Assembly (NCBI GenBank): GCA_016213735.1
Contig: JACQZU010000015.1
Coordinates: 1-64,000, forward strand
From: Acidobacteriota bacterium
GTDB lineage: Bacteria > Acidobacteriota > Holophagae > Holophagales > Holophagaceae
DNA length: 64,000 nucleotides
Reading direction: 5' to 3'
This document shows positions 17,282 through 25,308 of the stretch, piece after piece. The translations under genes and the position numbers were made by a program. How positions within the stretch are numbered: the stretch's first letter is position 1; each line of letters opens with the position of its first letter. The notes below the pieces were generated by a model. The model was not told where the DNA came from, searched no databases, and was given only the letters and a program-made list of their open reading frames with translations.

Positions 17282-18070
17282 ATGATGCGCGCCATGTGGT
17301 CCGCCGCCGCCGGGATGGCCGTCCAGCAACTGAACATGGACACCATCTCGAACAACCTCGCCAACGTGAACACCACGGGCTACAAGCGGGCCAGGGCCGA
17401 ATTCCAGGACCTGCTCTACCAGACCGTGAACCTCGCCGGGACCAACAGCAGCACCAGCACCCAGATCCCCTCGGGGATCCAGATCGGGCATGGGTCCCGG
17501 CTCCAGGCCATCACGCGCCTCTACACCACCGGCAACCTCCGGAACACCAACGGCCGATTCGACATGGCCATCCAGGGGGACGGGTTCTTCACCCTCACCC
17601 AACCGGACGGCACCCTCGCCTACACCCGGGACGGAGCCTTCACCCTGGACCAGAACGGAAACATGGTGAACGCCTCCGGATTCCCCCTCCAGCCCCAGAT
17701 CACGATTCCCCAGGACGCCACCAGCGTCACCATCGCCACCGACGGCACCGTTTCCGTGACCCAGCCGGGGCAGACCCAACCCCAGCAAGTGGGACAGATC
17801 ACCCTGGTGCACTTCATCAACCCCGGGGGCCTGAACCTCCTCGGGCGGAACATGGTCCAGCCCACGCTGGCCAGCGGGGACCCCATCGAAGGCGTTCCCG
17901 GAGCCGACGGGATCGGCACCCTCCAGCAGGGATTCCTGGAGGTTTCCAACGTGGACATCGCCGACGAGATGGTGAACATGATCATCGGCCAGCGGGCCTA
18001 TGAGGCGAACAGCAAGACCATCCTCACGGTGGACAACATGCTTTCCATCGTGAACAACCTCAAGCGGTGA
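17282..18070 (+). CDS. flgG: Flagellar basal-body rod protein FlgG
   Basis: Distal rod protein linking the proximal rod to the hook. The 262-aa length matches FlgG. It starts MMRAMWSAAAGMAVQQLNMDT with ISNNLANVNTTGYKR, has FDMAIQGDGFFTL and YTRDGAFTLDQNGN, and ends with the family C terminus VNMIIGQRAYEANSKTI. AGGAG precedes the start by 6 nt. The gap after flgF is 24 bp and flgA follows after 3 bp. Confidence 0.97.
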   Translation: MMRAMWSAAAGMAVQQLNMDTISNNLANVNTTGYKRARAEFQDLLYQTVNLAGTNSSTSTQIPSGIQIGHGSRLQAITRLYTTGNLRNTNGRFDMAIQGDGFFTLTQPDGTLAYTRDGAFTLDQNGNMVNASGFPLQPQITIPQDATSVTIATDGTVSVTQPGQTQPQQVGQITLVHFINPGGLNLLGRNMVQPTLASGDPIEGVPGADGIGTLQQGFLEVSNVDIADEMVNMIIGQRAYEANSKTILTVDNMLSIVNNLKR

Positions 18071-18073
18071 GCC

Positions 18074-18787
18074 GTGAACGCCCGCGTTCTCTGGGTGGCC
18101 GTGATTCTGGGCCTTCCCCTGCAATCCGACGACACCCATGAGCCGGGTTCCCTGGCCGGACGCATCCAGGCCGAGGCCCTGGCCCAGGCCGAGCGGGAGG
18201 CCCGGGGGCTGCCGGGCACCTACCGCTTCAGGACCGTGGGAGTCCCCGCCCTCCCTCCCTTGGCCGGGCCCGACGCGCGGGTCGAGTTCTCCCACCTGAG
18301 CAAGAAGGAACCATCGGGACGCTTTTTCGCCACATTCAGGATCTCCAAGGATGGAAGGCAGCTCGGTTTCGCCCGGGCGGACCTGGAGGGGAGCTGGACC
18401 GGCCTCGTGCTCCGTGCGAAAGAGAGCCTCCCCAGGAAATCCGTGCCCGACGAATCCCAGGTCGAGAGCGCGGCCCTCGAGGGGACCCCGCCACCCGGCG
18501 CCCTGACCGTGCTCCCCGATGGCCACAGACTGCGTCAGCCCGTGCCCGCGGGTCGCGTCCTGACCTTCGCGGACCTTGAACCCATCCCGCTGGTCCAGGC
18601 GGGGGAGCGTATCCGGCTCACCGCCGCCCAACCGGGAGTCACCATCGTGGCCGAGGCCACCGCCCGCGGCACCGGGTGCCTCGGCCAACGGGTACGCGTG
18701 GAACTTCCGGGCTCGCGGAAGTGGGTCCACGCTCAGGTCAACGGTCAGGGAGAGGCGGTCCTGGAGGGGTTCTCCAAAGGCAAATAG
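18074..18787 (+). CDS. flgA: Flagellar P-ring assembly chaperone FlgA
   Basis: Periplasmic chaperone for P-ring (FlgI) assembly. The 237-aa product has an N-terminal hydrophobic leader and a C-terminal SAF-type domain: LRQPVPAGRVLTFADLEPIPLV followed by AGERIRLTAAQPGVTIVAEATARG and GQRVRVELPGSRKWVHAQV. This C-terminal block (pledge, GDxVxL, GxxI, TGxxI, NxxSG-like) is the FlgA signature. It starts with GTG 3 bp after flgG. Normally flgH and flgI come next; here the following gene is a DUF1292 protein, so the L/P-ring genes must be elsewhere. Confidence 0.85.
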   Translation: MNARVLWVAVILGLPLQSDDTHEPGSLAGRIQAEALAQAEREARGLPGTYRFRTVGVPALPPLAGPDARVEFSHLSKKEPSGRFFATFRISKDGRQLGFARADLEGSWTGLVLRAKESLPRKSVPDESQVESAALEGTPPPGALTVLPDGHRLRQPVPAGRVLTFADLEPIPLVQAGERIRLTAAQPGVTIVAEATARGTGCLGQRVRVELPGSRKWVHAQVNGQGEAVLEGFSKGK

Positions 18788-18843
18788 CACTGGCGGGGGA
18801 GGGCCTTGCAGCCTAGTCTGGAGCGGCCCAAGAGGAGTGCCCC

Positions 18844-19188
18844 ATGGCCCACGATGACCACGTCCACGGACCCGGCTGCGACCACGATCACGATGACGAA
18901 TTCGAGATCGAGGTGGTTGAACTGGAAGACGAAAACGGCGAGAAGGAGGAATTCGCCATCCTGGAGGAAGTGGACTTCGAGGGCCGGCACTTCGCCGTGC
19001 TGGCTCCTCTGGCCGAGGTGCAGGCCCAGAGCGAGGGGAACGCCGATCCTGAAGCGGGGCTCTCCCTGGAGATCTTCGAGGTGAAGGACGACATGTTCAC
19101 GCCCCTGGAGGACGAAGAGCTCGCCAACCGCCTCATGGCCCATCTGGACGAGCTGGCCGCCAAGCTGGCGGAGGACGAGAAGTCCTGA
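18844..19188 (+). CDS. DUF1292 (YrzB-like) small acidic protein
   Basis: A 114-aa acidic cytoplasmic protein with the DUF1292 pattern: EFEIEVVELEDENGEKEEFAIL, then FEGRHFAVLAPL and a C-terminal FEVKDDMFTPLEDEEL. The family has no assigned biochemical role. The first 17 residues are rich in His and Asp (HDDHVHGPGCDHDHDDE), which is unusual for the family and could bind metal; that is inference. AGGAG precedes the ATG. A hairpin terminator follows 26 bp after the stop. Confidence 0.8.
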   Translation: MAHDDHVHGPGCDHDHDDEFEIEVVELEDENGEKEEFAILEEVDFEGRHFAVLAPLAEVQAQSEGNADPEAGLSLEIFEVKDDMFTPLEDEELANRLMAHLDELAAKLAEDEKS

Positions 19189-19214
19189 GCCCCGCCCCCG
19201 ATTCGATATGCTGG

Positions 19215-19236
19215 AAGCCCCCGCGAGGGGGCTTTT
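19215..19236 (+). terminator. Intrinsic terminator after the DUF1292 gene
   Basis: An 8-bp stem (AAGCCCCC with GGGGGCTT) and a GCGA tetraloop, running into TTTT. It lies only 15 bp before the larC start codon, so it may also regulate readthrough into larC. Confidence 0.8.
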
Positions 19237-19251
19237 CCGTGGAGGACATGC

Positions 19252-20487
19252 TTGGCCAGCCATCTGTGGGCGGATCCCTTCAGCGGGCTTTCCGGTGACA
19301 TCTGGATCGGCGGCTTTCTCAGCCTTGGCGTGGAGGCGGAGGAACTTGGCGCCCTGCTCCGGCAACTTCCCTTCCCCGACCTGGAACTGGAGGCGGGCCT
19401 CGCGATGCGCTGCGGGATCCAGGGCACCCGCGCCCGGATCCTGGTGGCAGGCATGCCTGATGAAGGCCAGGCTCCCCACATCATCGCCCCCGCCCGGAGG
19501 GGCCTGCGACGGAAGCCTGCCCACGGTCGTACCTGGGCCGAAGTGGATCGCCTCTTGTCGGTCCTGCGCCCCGCCCGGTTGGCGGAGCTGTCCCGGGACA
19601 TCTTCAGGGCCATGGGGTCGGCCGAGGCCCGCGTCCACGGAGCCAGCCTCGAGGGCGTTCATTTCCATGAGCTGGGCCTCCCCGACTCCATCGCCGATGT
19701 GGTCCTCGCCGCCGGGGGCTGGCTGGCCCTGGAGGAGCCCGAGGTCCACGTGGGGCCGGTGGCGGTGGGCCGGGGAAGGGCCTCCATGGCCCATGGCAGC
19801 TATCCCCTCCCGGCACCCGCCACGGCCTTCCTCCTGGAAGGATTCCAGTGGGTCCCCGGGGTGGCACCGGAGGGACGGGAACTCACCACGCCGACTGGGG
19901 CGGCCATCGCCGCCACCCTGGCGACGCACCGCCAGGCCCCCCCAAGGTTCATTCCGGAGCGCATCGGCTTCGGGGCAGGGGGTTGGGATTTCCAGGATTC
20001 CCCCAATGCGGCGCGCTTCCTCCTGGGAAGGATTCCCCAGGCCAGCCTCGAGCTGCTCCAGTTCGAGACCAACCTGGATGACGCGACCCCCCAGCAGGTG
20101 GCCCACGCCCAGGCCCGGGCCCTGGAGGCGGGCGCCCTGGATCTCTGGGTTCTCCCGGCCACCTTCAAGAAGGGTCGGAGCGGATGGGTGGTGGGAGGGC
20201 TGGTCTCCCGGGCCGGCGCGCAGGCCCTGTTCTCCCTGATCGGTGCCGAACTGCCCACGCTGGGCATCCGCAGCTGGCCGGTCCACAGGGTCGAGGCGGA
20301 GCGGGAATTCCTTCTGGTGGACGTTGAAGGCGCACCGGTGCCTGTGAAGAAGGGCCGCTGGCCCCATGCCACCCACCTCCAGCCGGAGTTCGAGGATGCC
20401 CGGCGGGCCGCGGAGGCGCAGGACAAACCCCTCGCCAGGGTCCAGGATGCTGCCCGGGCGAAGGCGGCCGGGATGCGCCGGAAATGA
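19252..20487 (+). CDS. larC: Nickel-pincer cofactor nickel chelatase LarC
   Basis: CTP-dependent cyclometallase that inserts nickel into the pyridinium dithiocarboxylate mononucleotide precursor of the lactate racemase cofactor. The 411-aa protein starts with the family signature DPFSGLSGDIWIGGFLSLG and contains HFHELGLPDSIADVV, GREL-TPTGAAIAATL and LQFETNLDDATPQQV. It is full length in one frame, unlike lactobacilli, where larC needs a frameshift. The TTG start at 19252 has GGAGG 6 nt upstream. The larA, larB and larE genes are not nearby. Its stop overlaps the aconitase start (ATGA). Confidence 0.9.
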   Translation: MASHLWADPFSGLSGDIWIGGFLSLGVEAEELGALLRQLPFPDLELEAGLAMRCGIQGTRARILVAGMPDEGQAPHIIAPARRGLRRKPAHGRTWAEVDRLLSVLRPARLAELSRDIFRAMGSAEARVHGASLEGVHFHELGLPDSIADVVLAAGGWLALEEPEVHVGPVAVGRGRASMAHGSYPLPAPATAFLLEGFQWVPGVAPEGRELTTPTGAAIAATLATHRQAPPRFIPERIGFGAGGWDFQDSPNAARFLLGRIPQASLELLQFETNLDDATPQQVAHAQARALEAGALDLWVLPATFKKGRSGWVVGGLVSRAGAQALFSLIGAELPTLGIRSWPVHRVEAEREFLLVDVEGAPVPVKKGRWPHATHLQPEFEDARRAAEAQDKPLARVQDAARAKAAGMRRK

Positions 20488-22466
20488 GCCCCGGGAAAGC
20501 CGCGCAAAAGGGTGGCCGGGTGCGTTTCCACGGACGGATCCTGATCCTCTGCGAGGACCCCGGACTTCTCCGCGCCCAACTCGACGGAAGGGACCTGGAC
20601 CTGGGGGAATGCCTTCCCCTGCGGGACCAGATCAGCACCGACGAGATCACCCCGGCCCTGATCTGCTACCACTACGACGAGAAGCTCGGGGATTTTCCCT
20701 ACACGGGCCTCCGCTGCGGGACCGAGTACCCCGTGGGCGAAGGGGCCGTCCGGGCCGGCGGCTTCGCCGTTAGCGTGTCCGGGAAGCGCCGGGGGAAGGG
20801 GAGCAGCCGCGAGGCCAGCCCCTACGCCGAGTGGTGCGCGGGGATCCGGCTGGTGATCGCGGAGAGCTTCGAGAGGATCTACCGGCAGAACTGCCAGAAC
20901 CTCGGCCTGCTCACCAGCACGGATTTCGGATTGATTCCCAGGATTCGGGCCGGGGAGGCCATTCCCATGGAGTCCTTCACGGAAGGGCTCGATCCCGTGG
21001 CGCGGGAGATCGTGGAACGGGGAGGACTGTTCCCCTTCAGCCAGGCCCGCCTCAAGGGGGAGATCGCCTTCCCCCCCTCCCGAAGGGGCATCAAGCCGAT
21101 GACCCTCGGAGAAAAGATCCTGGCCAGGCATGCGGTCCCCGGACCTCCCTCCGGACCCGCCGGACTCGACAGCGTGGCCCCGGGGGAAGGCCTCTTCCTG
21201 CGCGCGGACTGGCGCTTCTCCCATGAATACGTCACCCCCATGGCCGCCTCCTTCCTGGCCCGCGCCATGGGGCCGGAAGCGCGGGTCATCCATCCCGAGC
21301 GGGTCCTGGCCTTCCGTGACCATCTGACCTTCTTGGACCAGAGCATGGGTCCCGAGGCCCGGCGCCGGGGACTGCTGGAGGCCGCCCGGGCACTGCCCCT
21401 CGTCCAGGAGGCCTTCTGCGCCCGGCAGGGCATCCACTTGCACGGCGAGCTTCCGCGCGGGGGGTCGGAAGGCATCTGCCATGCCCTCATCACGGAGCGC
21501 TACGCCCGGCCCGGAGAGGTGGTGGTGGGCACGGACAGCCACACTCCCCACGCAGGGGCCCTGGGATGCCTTGCCTTCGGAGTGGGAACCACCGACATCG
21601 CCTGTGCGTGGATCACGGGGGATGTCCGGGTGACGGTTCCCCCCACCCTCCGGATCCTCCTCCGTGGACGCTTGGCGAGGGGCGTCGCGGCGAAGGACCT
21701 GGCCCTTCACCTCCTTCGCCTCCCCTTCATCCGGGAGGGAGGGGCCCTGGGCCACATCCTGGAGTTCCAGGGAGATGCCCTGGCCCTGCTGGACACCGAC
21801 GAGCGCGCCACCCTGACGAACATGGCTGCGGAGATCGGGGCGTTCACAGGGATCGTCGCTCCGGACGAGGAGACGCTCCGATTCCTCAGGGACCGCCGGG
21901 GCGAGGATGTCCGTCTGGAGCCTTGGATGCGAGCCGACGACGGGGCGGCCTACGCAGGCACGCTCGAGGTGGACTGCGGAGGGCTGGAGCCCATGGTGGC
22001 CCGGCCGGGGGACCCGGGAAACGGGATGCCCCTTGGGGACCTTCAAGAGTTGGTGCCCGTGCACATCGCCTACCTGGGCAGCTGCACCGGAGGAAAGCGG
22101 GAGGACCTGCGCCGGGCCTTCGAGGTCGTTTCGCCGGCCGCCCGCGCGGGGAGGCGCATCCCGGAAGGCGTGCGTTTCTTCGTGCAATGCGGCAGCGAGG
22201 CGGTGCGGGTTCACGCGGAACAGGAAGGATGGCTGGCCGCCTTCGAGGCCGTGGGCGCGACACTCCTCGGGAGTTCCTGCGGAGCCTGCATCAACGCAGG
22301 TCCCGGCGTGAGCGAGCGCCCGGACCAGGTGACGATCAGCGCGATCAACCGGAATTTCCCGGGGCGCAGCGGCCCCGGGCTGGTCTGGCTGGCCAGCCCC
22401 GCCACGGTGGCGGCCAGCGCCCTGGCGGGGCGGATCTGCGCACCGCCTTCGGAGGAGGAACGATGA
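20484..22466 (+). CDS. Aconitase/isopropylmalate dehydratase family protein, swivel domain first
   Basis: A 660-aa [4Fe-4S] hydro-lyase homologue whose domains are in AcnB order (swivel, then domains 1-3) but without AcnB's N-terminal HEAT domain. The swivel part (1-200) has LRDQISTDEITPAL and the substrate-binding GSSREAS (Arg about 109). The catalytic part has VGTDSHTPHAG and the three cluster cysteines at about 534 (GSCTGGK), 599 and 602 (SSCGACINAG), so the enzyme looks intact. The substrate (citrate, 2-methylcitrate, homocitrate or isopropylmalate type) cannot be told from sequence. It is coupled by 4-bp overlaps to larC upstream and mazG downstream. Confidence 0.8.
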   Translation: MSPGKAAQKGGRVRFHGRILILCEDPGLLRAQLDGRDLDLGECLPLRDQISTDEITPALICYHYDEKLGDFPYTGLRCGTEYPVGEGAVRAGGFAVSVSGKRRGKGSSREASPYAEWCAGIRLVIAESFERIYRQNCQNLGLLTSTDFGLIPRIRAGEAIPMESFTEGLDPVAREIVERGGLFPFSQARLKGEIAFPPSRRGIKPMTLGEKILARHAVPGPPSGPAGLDSVAPGEGLFLRADWRFSHEYVTPMAASFLARAMGPEARVIHPERVLAFRDHLTFLDQSMGPEARRRGLLEAARALPLVQEAFCARQGIHLHGELPRGGSEGICHALITERYARPGEVVVGTDSHTPHAGALGCLAFGVGTTDIACAWITGDVRVTVPPTLRILLRGRLARGVAAKDLALHLLRLPFIREGGALGHILEFQGDALALLDTDERATLTNMAAEIGAFTGIVAPDEETLRFLRDRRGEDVRLEPWMRADDGAAYAGTLEVDCGGLEPMVARPGDPGNGMPLGDLQELVPVHIAYLGSCTGGKREDLRRAFEVVSPAARAGRRIPEGVRFFVQCGSEAVRVHAEQEGWLAAFEAVGATLLGSSCGACINAGPGVSERPDQVTISAINRNFPGRSGPGLVWLASPATVAASALAGRICAPPSEEER

Positions 22467-23269
22467 ATCGGCCATCCACCCTCCGGGCCGTGATGGCGGC
22501 GCTGCGGAAGCCCGGGGACGGCTGCCCCTGGGACCTCGAACAGGACCACCAGAGCCTGGCCCGCTACCTTCGGGAGGAAGCCGCCGAGGTGCTGGATGCC
22601 CTCGCGGCGCACCATCCCGGGGAGGCGGAATCCGAGCAGCACCTGAAGGAGGAGTTGGGGGACCTCTGGCTCCAGATCGCCTTTCACGCCCAGATGGCGT
22701 CGGATCGGGGCGCCTGGGACCTGGCCGACGTGGAGTCGGCCATCGTGGAGAAACTCCTGAGGCGCCATCCCCACGTTTTCGGCAAGGCGGAAGTCGATGG
22801 CTCCGGCGAGGTCCTCGTCAACTGGGAGGTCATCAAGGCCGAGGAGCGGAGCGAGAAGGGGCTGACGGCCGAAAGGCGTCTCCTGGAGGGCATTCCTGCA
22901 AGCCTGTCGCCCCTGGAAGAGGCCCTGGAGATCGGGAAACGCTGCGGCCAGGTTGGCTTCGATTGGCCGAACCTGGAAGGGGTTCTTGAAAAGGTGAAGG
23001 AGGAGATCGGAGAACTTCAGGCGGAGCAAACTGCGGACCGGATGGAGGATGAGTTCGGCGACGTCCTCTTCAGCCTGGTGCAGTGGGCCCGGAAGAAGGG
23101 CCTGGATCCGGACCGTGCGATGCGTCGGCAGATGGCCCGTTTTCGCGGGCGTTTCCGCGAGGTCGAAGACCTGGCCCGCGCCCGGGGCGGCTGGGAGGGC
23201 TGCACCCTGGAGGACATGGAAGAGGCCTGGCAGAGGGCCAAAAAATCCCAGGGCCCGCCGCCCCTCTGA
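22463..23269 (+). CDS. mazG: Nucleoside triphosphate pyrophosphohydrolase MazG
   Basis: All-alpha NTP pyrophosphatase that hydrolyses (d)NTPs to NMP + PPi, a housecleaning enzyme. The 268-aa protein has two MazG domains. The N-terminal one has CPWDLEQDHQSLARYLREE, EAAEVLDAL and LKEELGDLWLQIAFHAQ; the second has KVKEEIGELQAE followed by EDEFGDVLFSLVQWAR. The EExxE...ExxD metal-binding pattern is intact in both. ATG at 22463 overlaps the aconitase stop, with GGAGGAGG upstream. Confidence 0.93.
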   Translation: MNRPSTLRAVMAALRKPGDGCPWDLEQDHQSLARYLREEAAEVLDALAAHHPGEAESEQHLKEELGDLWLQIAFHAQMASDRGAWDLADVESAIVEKLLRRHPHVFGKAEVDGSGEVLVNWEVIKAEERSEKGLTAERRLLEGIPASLSPLEEALEIGKRCGQVGFDWPNLEGVLEKVKEEIGELQAEQTADRMEDEFGDVLFSLVQWARKKGLDPDRAMRRQMARFRGRFREVEDLARARGGWEGCTLEDMEEAWQRAKKSQGPPPL

Positions 23270-23364
23270 GTCTTGACTTGGGGTCGGGAAGGAACATGCT
23301 TCTCGACAGCTATCCCCTCACGCAAGTCCAGGGCATCTCGTCGGCGTCCAACCCGGGAGGGTTC

Positions 23365-25284
23365 ATGTCCGCACGTCCCTCTTCCATGACCCTGCAAGGG
23401 ATCCTCCTTGCGGCCTTGGCCCTTCTCGCCTCCGCCTGCGGGGGCGGTGGAAGCGGAGGAGGGGGTGGAACCCCCCCGCCCACCATCGCCAGCTTCTCCG
23501 CGGCCCCCGCCAGCATCAGCGCCGGCCAGTCCAGCACCCTGTCCTGGAGTGTCTCGGGGGCCACCGGCCTGAACGTCGCCCCGGGGCCAGGAAGCGTGTC
23601 CGGGACCAGCGTCAGCGTCAGTCCCGGCGCCACCACCGCCTACACCCTCACCGCCTCCAACGCCGGCGGCAGCGCGTCCGCCACCACCACCGTGACGGTG
23701 GTGCCCCTGCCGGTCATCGCCAGCTTCGCGGCGAACCCCGCCACCATCTCCAGCGGCCAGACCAGCACCCTTTCCTGGTCCGTGACCGGGGCCGCCACCC
23801 TCAGCCTCGACCGCGGAATTGGCACGGTGACCGGAACGAGCCGCGTGGTCAGCCCCACCAGCACCACCACCTACACCCTCACCGCCGCCAACAGCCTGGG
23901 GGCTTCGGTGACGGCCACCACCACGGTGACGGTGAGCTCACCCACCGCCAATTTCGGGAACGCCCCGGACGGCACCCCCACGGGCTACCCCACCGTCTTC
24001 GGGATCATCAACCCTGCTCAGACGGGTAGTTTTCCCACGAAGCTCGCCAACAACGGGGCACGGACCCTCAGCATCGCCGACGGAATCCTTGGGACCCAGG
24101 CCAAGCAGACGGCGGATGCTGCCATCGGCGACTTCTCGGACGTGGATGGCCTGCAAGACATGACGGTGGTCCTGACCTCCATCCCGCCTCCAGCCGCCAT
24201 GGCCGTCAAGGTCACCGCCCCCACCGGGGGCTCCGGCGGAACCATGTACCTGAACGTGCTCTTCGACCGGAACATGAACGGGAATTGGAACGATGCGGAT
24301 GAATGGGTCGTGAAGAACCATCCCGTGAATCTGCCGGCGCCCGGGACTTCCGCGACGGTGACTCCCCCCGCCTTTCCCTTTTCCACAGGGGCTGTCCTCC
24401 CGGATCCCGCGTGGATGCGGGTGGCCCTGACCCGGGAACAGATCCAGGGCGGAACCTGGAACGGCACGGGCTCCTTCAGCTCCGGGGAAGTGGAGGATTG
24501 GCTGGTGAACCTCGCGGCCCTGCCCGGGAACCCTCCCAAGCGGGTGCCCATCCTCACGGTGGAACCGGGCGGGCCCTACAAGTTCCCCAACGGCGTGGGG
24601 AACAAGAACATCCAGTTCACCGTGACCAACTGGGCCGTTCCCCAAGGCACCTTCAACTACACCCTCGTCCACACGGGGCTCGGGGCGGTCGCCCTGGGGG
24701 CGTGGAACAAGGTTCCCCCCGTGCCCATCGGGAGTTTCATGGCTCCCCTGGGTGCGCCCAACCCCCAGGTGGTGGCCGGGGTGGCCAACAGCCCCGGGCC
24801 GGCGGCCTTGCCTGACCAGTGGCGGGTAACCGTGGAGGCGATCGATCCACCGGCCCTCTTCGTACCGGGTGGTGTCTTCATCGGGGTCGGGGCGGCCAGC
24901 GCCCTCATGGATTTCCAGTCCGAGGCCGGGCCAGCCCACACCCTTTCGGTCTTCTCGGCCAACATCACGCACACGAGGGGGGTCTCGCCCTGCCCCCAGC
25001 CCTTTTCCGGGGCCCCCTATTTCCCCATCAAGCTGACGAACACGGGCGGGGTGGCTCTCACCTGGTCGGTGTCCTCCCTGCCGGGCTGGCTCACCTTCAG
25101 CGGTGCCGCCACCAGCGGGACCCTTGCCCCCGGGGCCAGTGCGTCTCTTCCCCTGGCCTTCACCTGCTCGGGTTACGTGGTGGGCTCCAACAAACACACC
25201 ATCGTGTTCACCGTGACCCAGTCGGGGACGAGCACGCCCTCGGAGGGGCAGACGGACATCGCCATCGAGGTGGTCGTCATCTGA
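23365..25284 (+). CDS. Ig-repeat lipoprotein with GEVED domain
   Basis: A 639-aa exported protein. The first ~29 residues form a lipoprotein signal (LLAALALLASAC) followed by a glycine-rich spacer. Two tandem ~75-aa Ig-like repeats follow, each with IASFSA/AANPA, SAGQSSTLSWSV-type, TTAYTLTASN-type and TTTVTV blocks. The middle part ends in SSGEVEDWLVNL, the mark of the GEVED domain found in secreted surface proteins. The C-terminal ~130 residues form another beta-rich domain with SWxxVSSLPGWLTFSG and APGASASLPL. Function is unknown; a surface adhesin or matrix protein is likely. The ATG at 23365 is chosen for its GGGAGGG and signal peptide. Confidence 0.75.
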   Translation: MSARPSSMTLQGILLAALALLASACGGGGSGGGGGTPPPTIASFSAAPASISAGQSSTLSWSVSGATGLNVAPGPGSVSGTSVSVSPGATTAYTLTASNAGGSASATTTVTVVPLPVIASFAANPATISSGQTSTLSWSVTGAATLSLDRGIGTVTGTSRVVSPTSTTTYTLTAANSLGASVTATTTVTVSSPTANFGNAPDGTPTGYPTVFGIINPAQTGSFPTKLANNGARTLSIADGILGTQAKQTADAAIGDFSDVDGLQDMTVVLTSIPPPAAMAVKVTAPTGGSGGTMYLNVLFDRNMNGNWNDADEWVVKNHPVNLPAPGTSATVTPPAFPFSTGAVLPDPAWMRVALTREQIQGGTWNGTGSFSSGEVEDWLVNLAALPGNPPKRVPILTVEPGGPYKFPNGVGNKNIQFTVTNWAVPQGTFNYTLVHTGLGAVALGAWNKVPPVPIGSFMAPLGAPNPQVVAGVANSPGPAALPDQWRVTVEAIDPPALFVPGGVFIGVGAASALMDFQSEAGPAHTLSVFSANITHTRGVSPCPQPFSGAPYFPIKLTNTGGVALTWSVSSLPGWLTFSGAATSGTLAPGASASLPLAFTCSGYVVGSNKHTIVFTVTQSGTSTPSEGQTDIAIEVVVI

Positions 25285-25302
25285 AGGACCTTGCGACAAA
25301 AT
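25274..25302 (+). promoter_or_regulatory. Promoter of the aroDE fusion gene
   Basis: TCGTCA (25274-25279, four of six matches to TTGACA), 17-bp spacer, then CAAAAT (25297-25302). The -10 box ends six bases before the GTG start, indicating a leaderless mRNA. The -35 box lies inside the end of the preceding gene. Confidence 0.45.
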
Positions 25303-25308
25303 GGGCCT

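Noticed and set aside
15524-18790. A 1088-codon minus-strand open frame covering lat, moaE, flgF, flgG and flgA
   Set aside because: It runs against well-recognised genes on the other strand; its His/Gly/Pro-rich translation is a GC-skew artefact.
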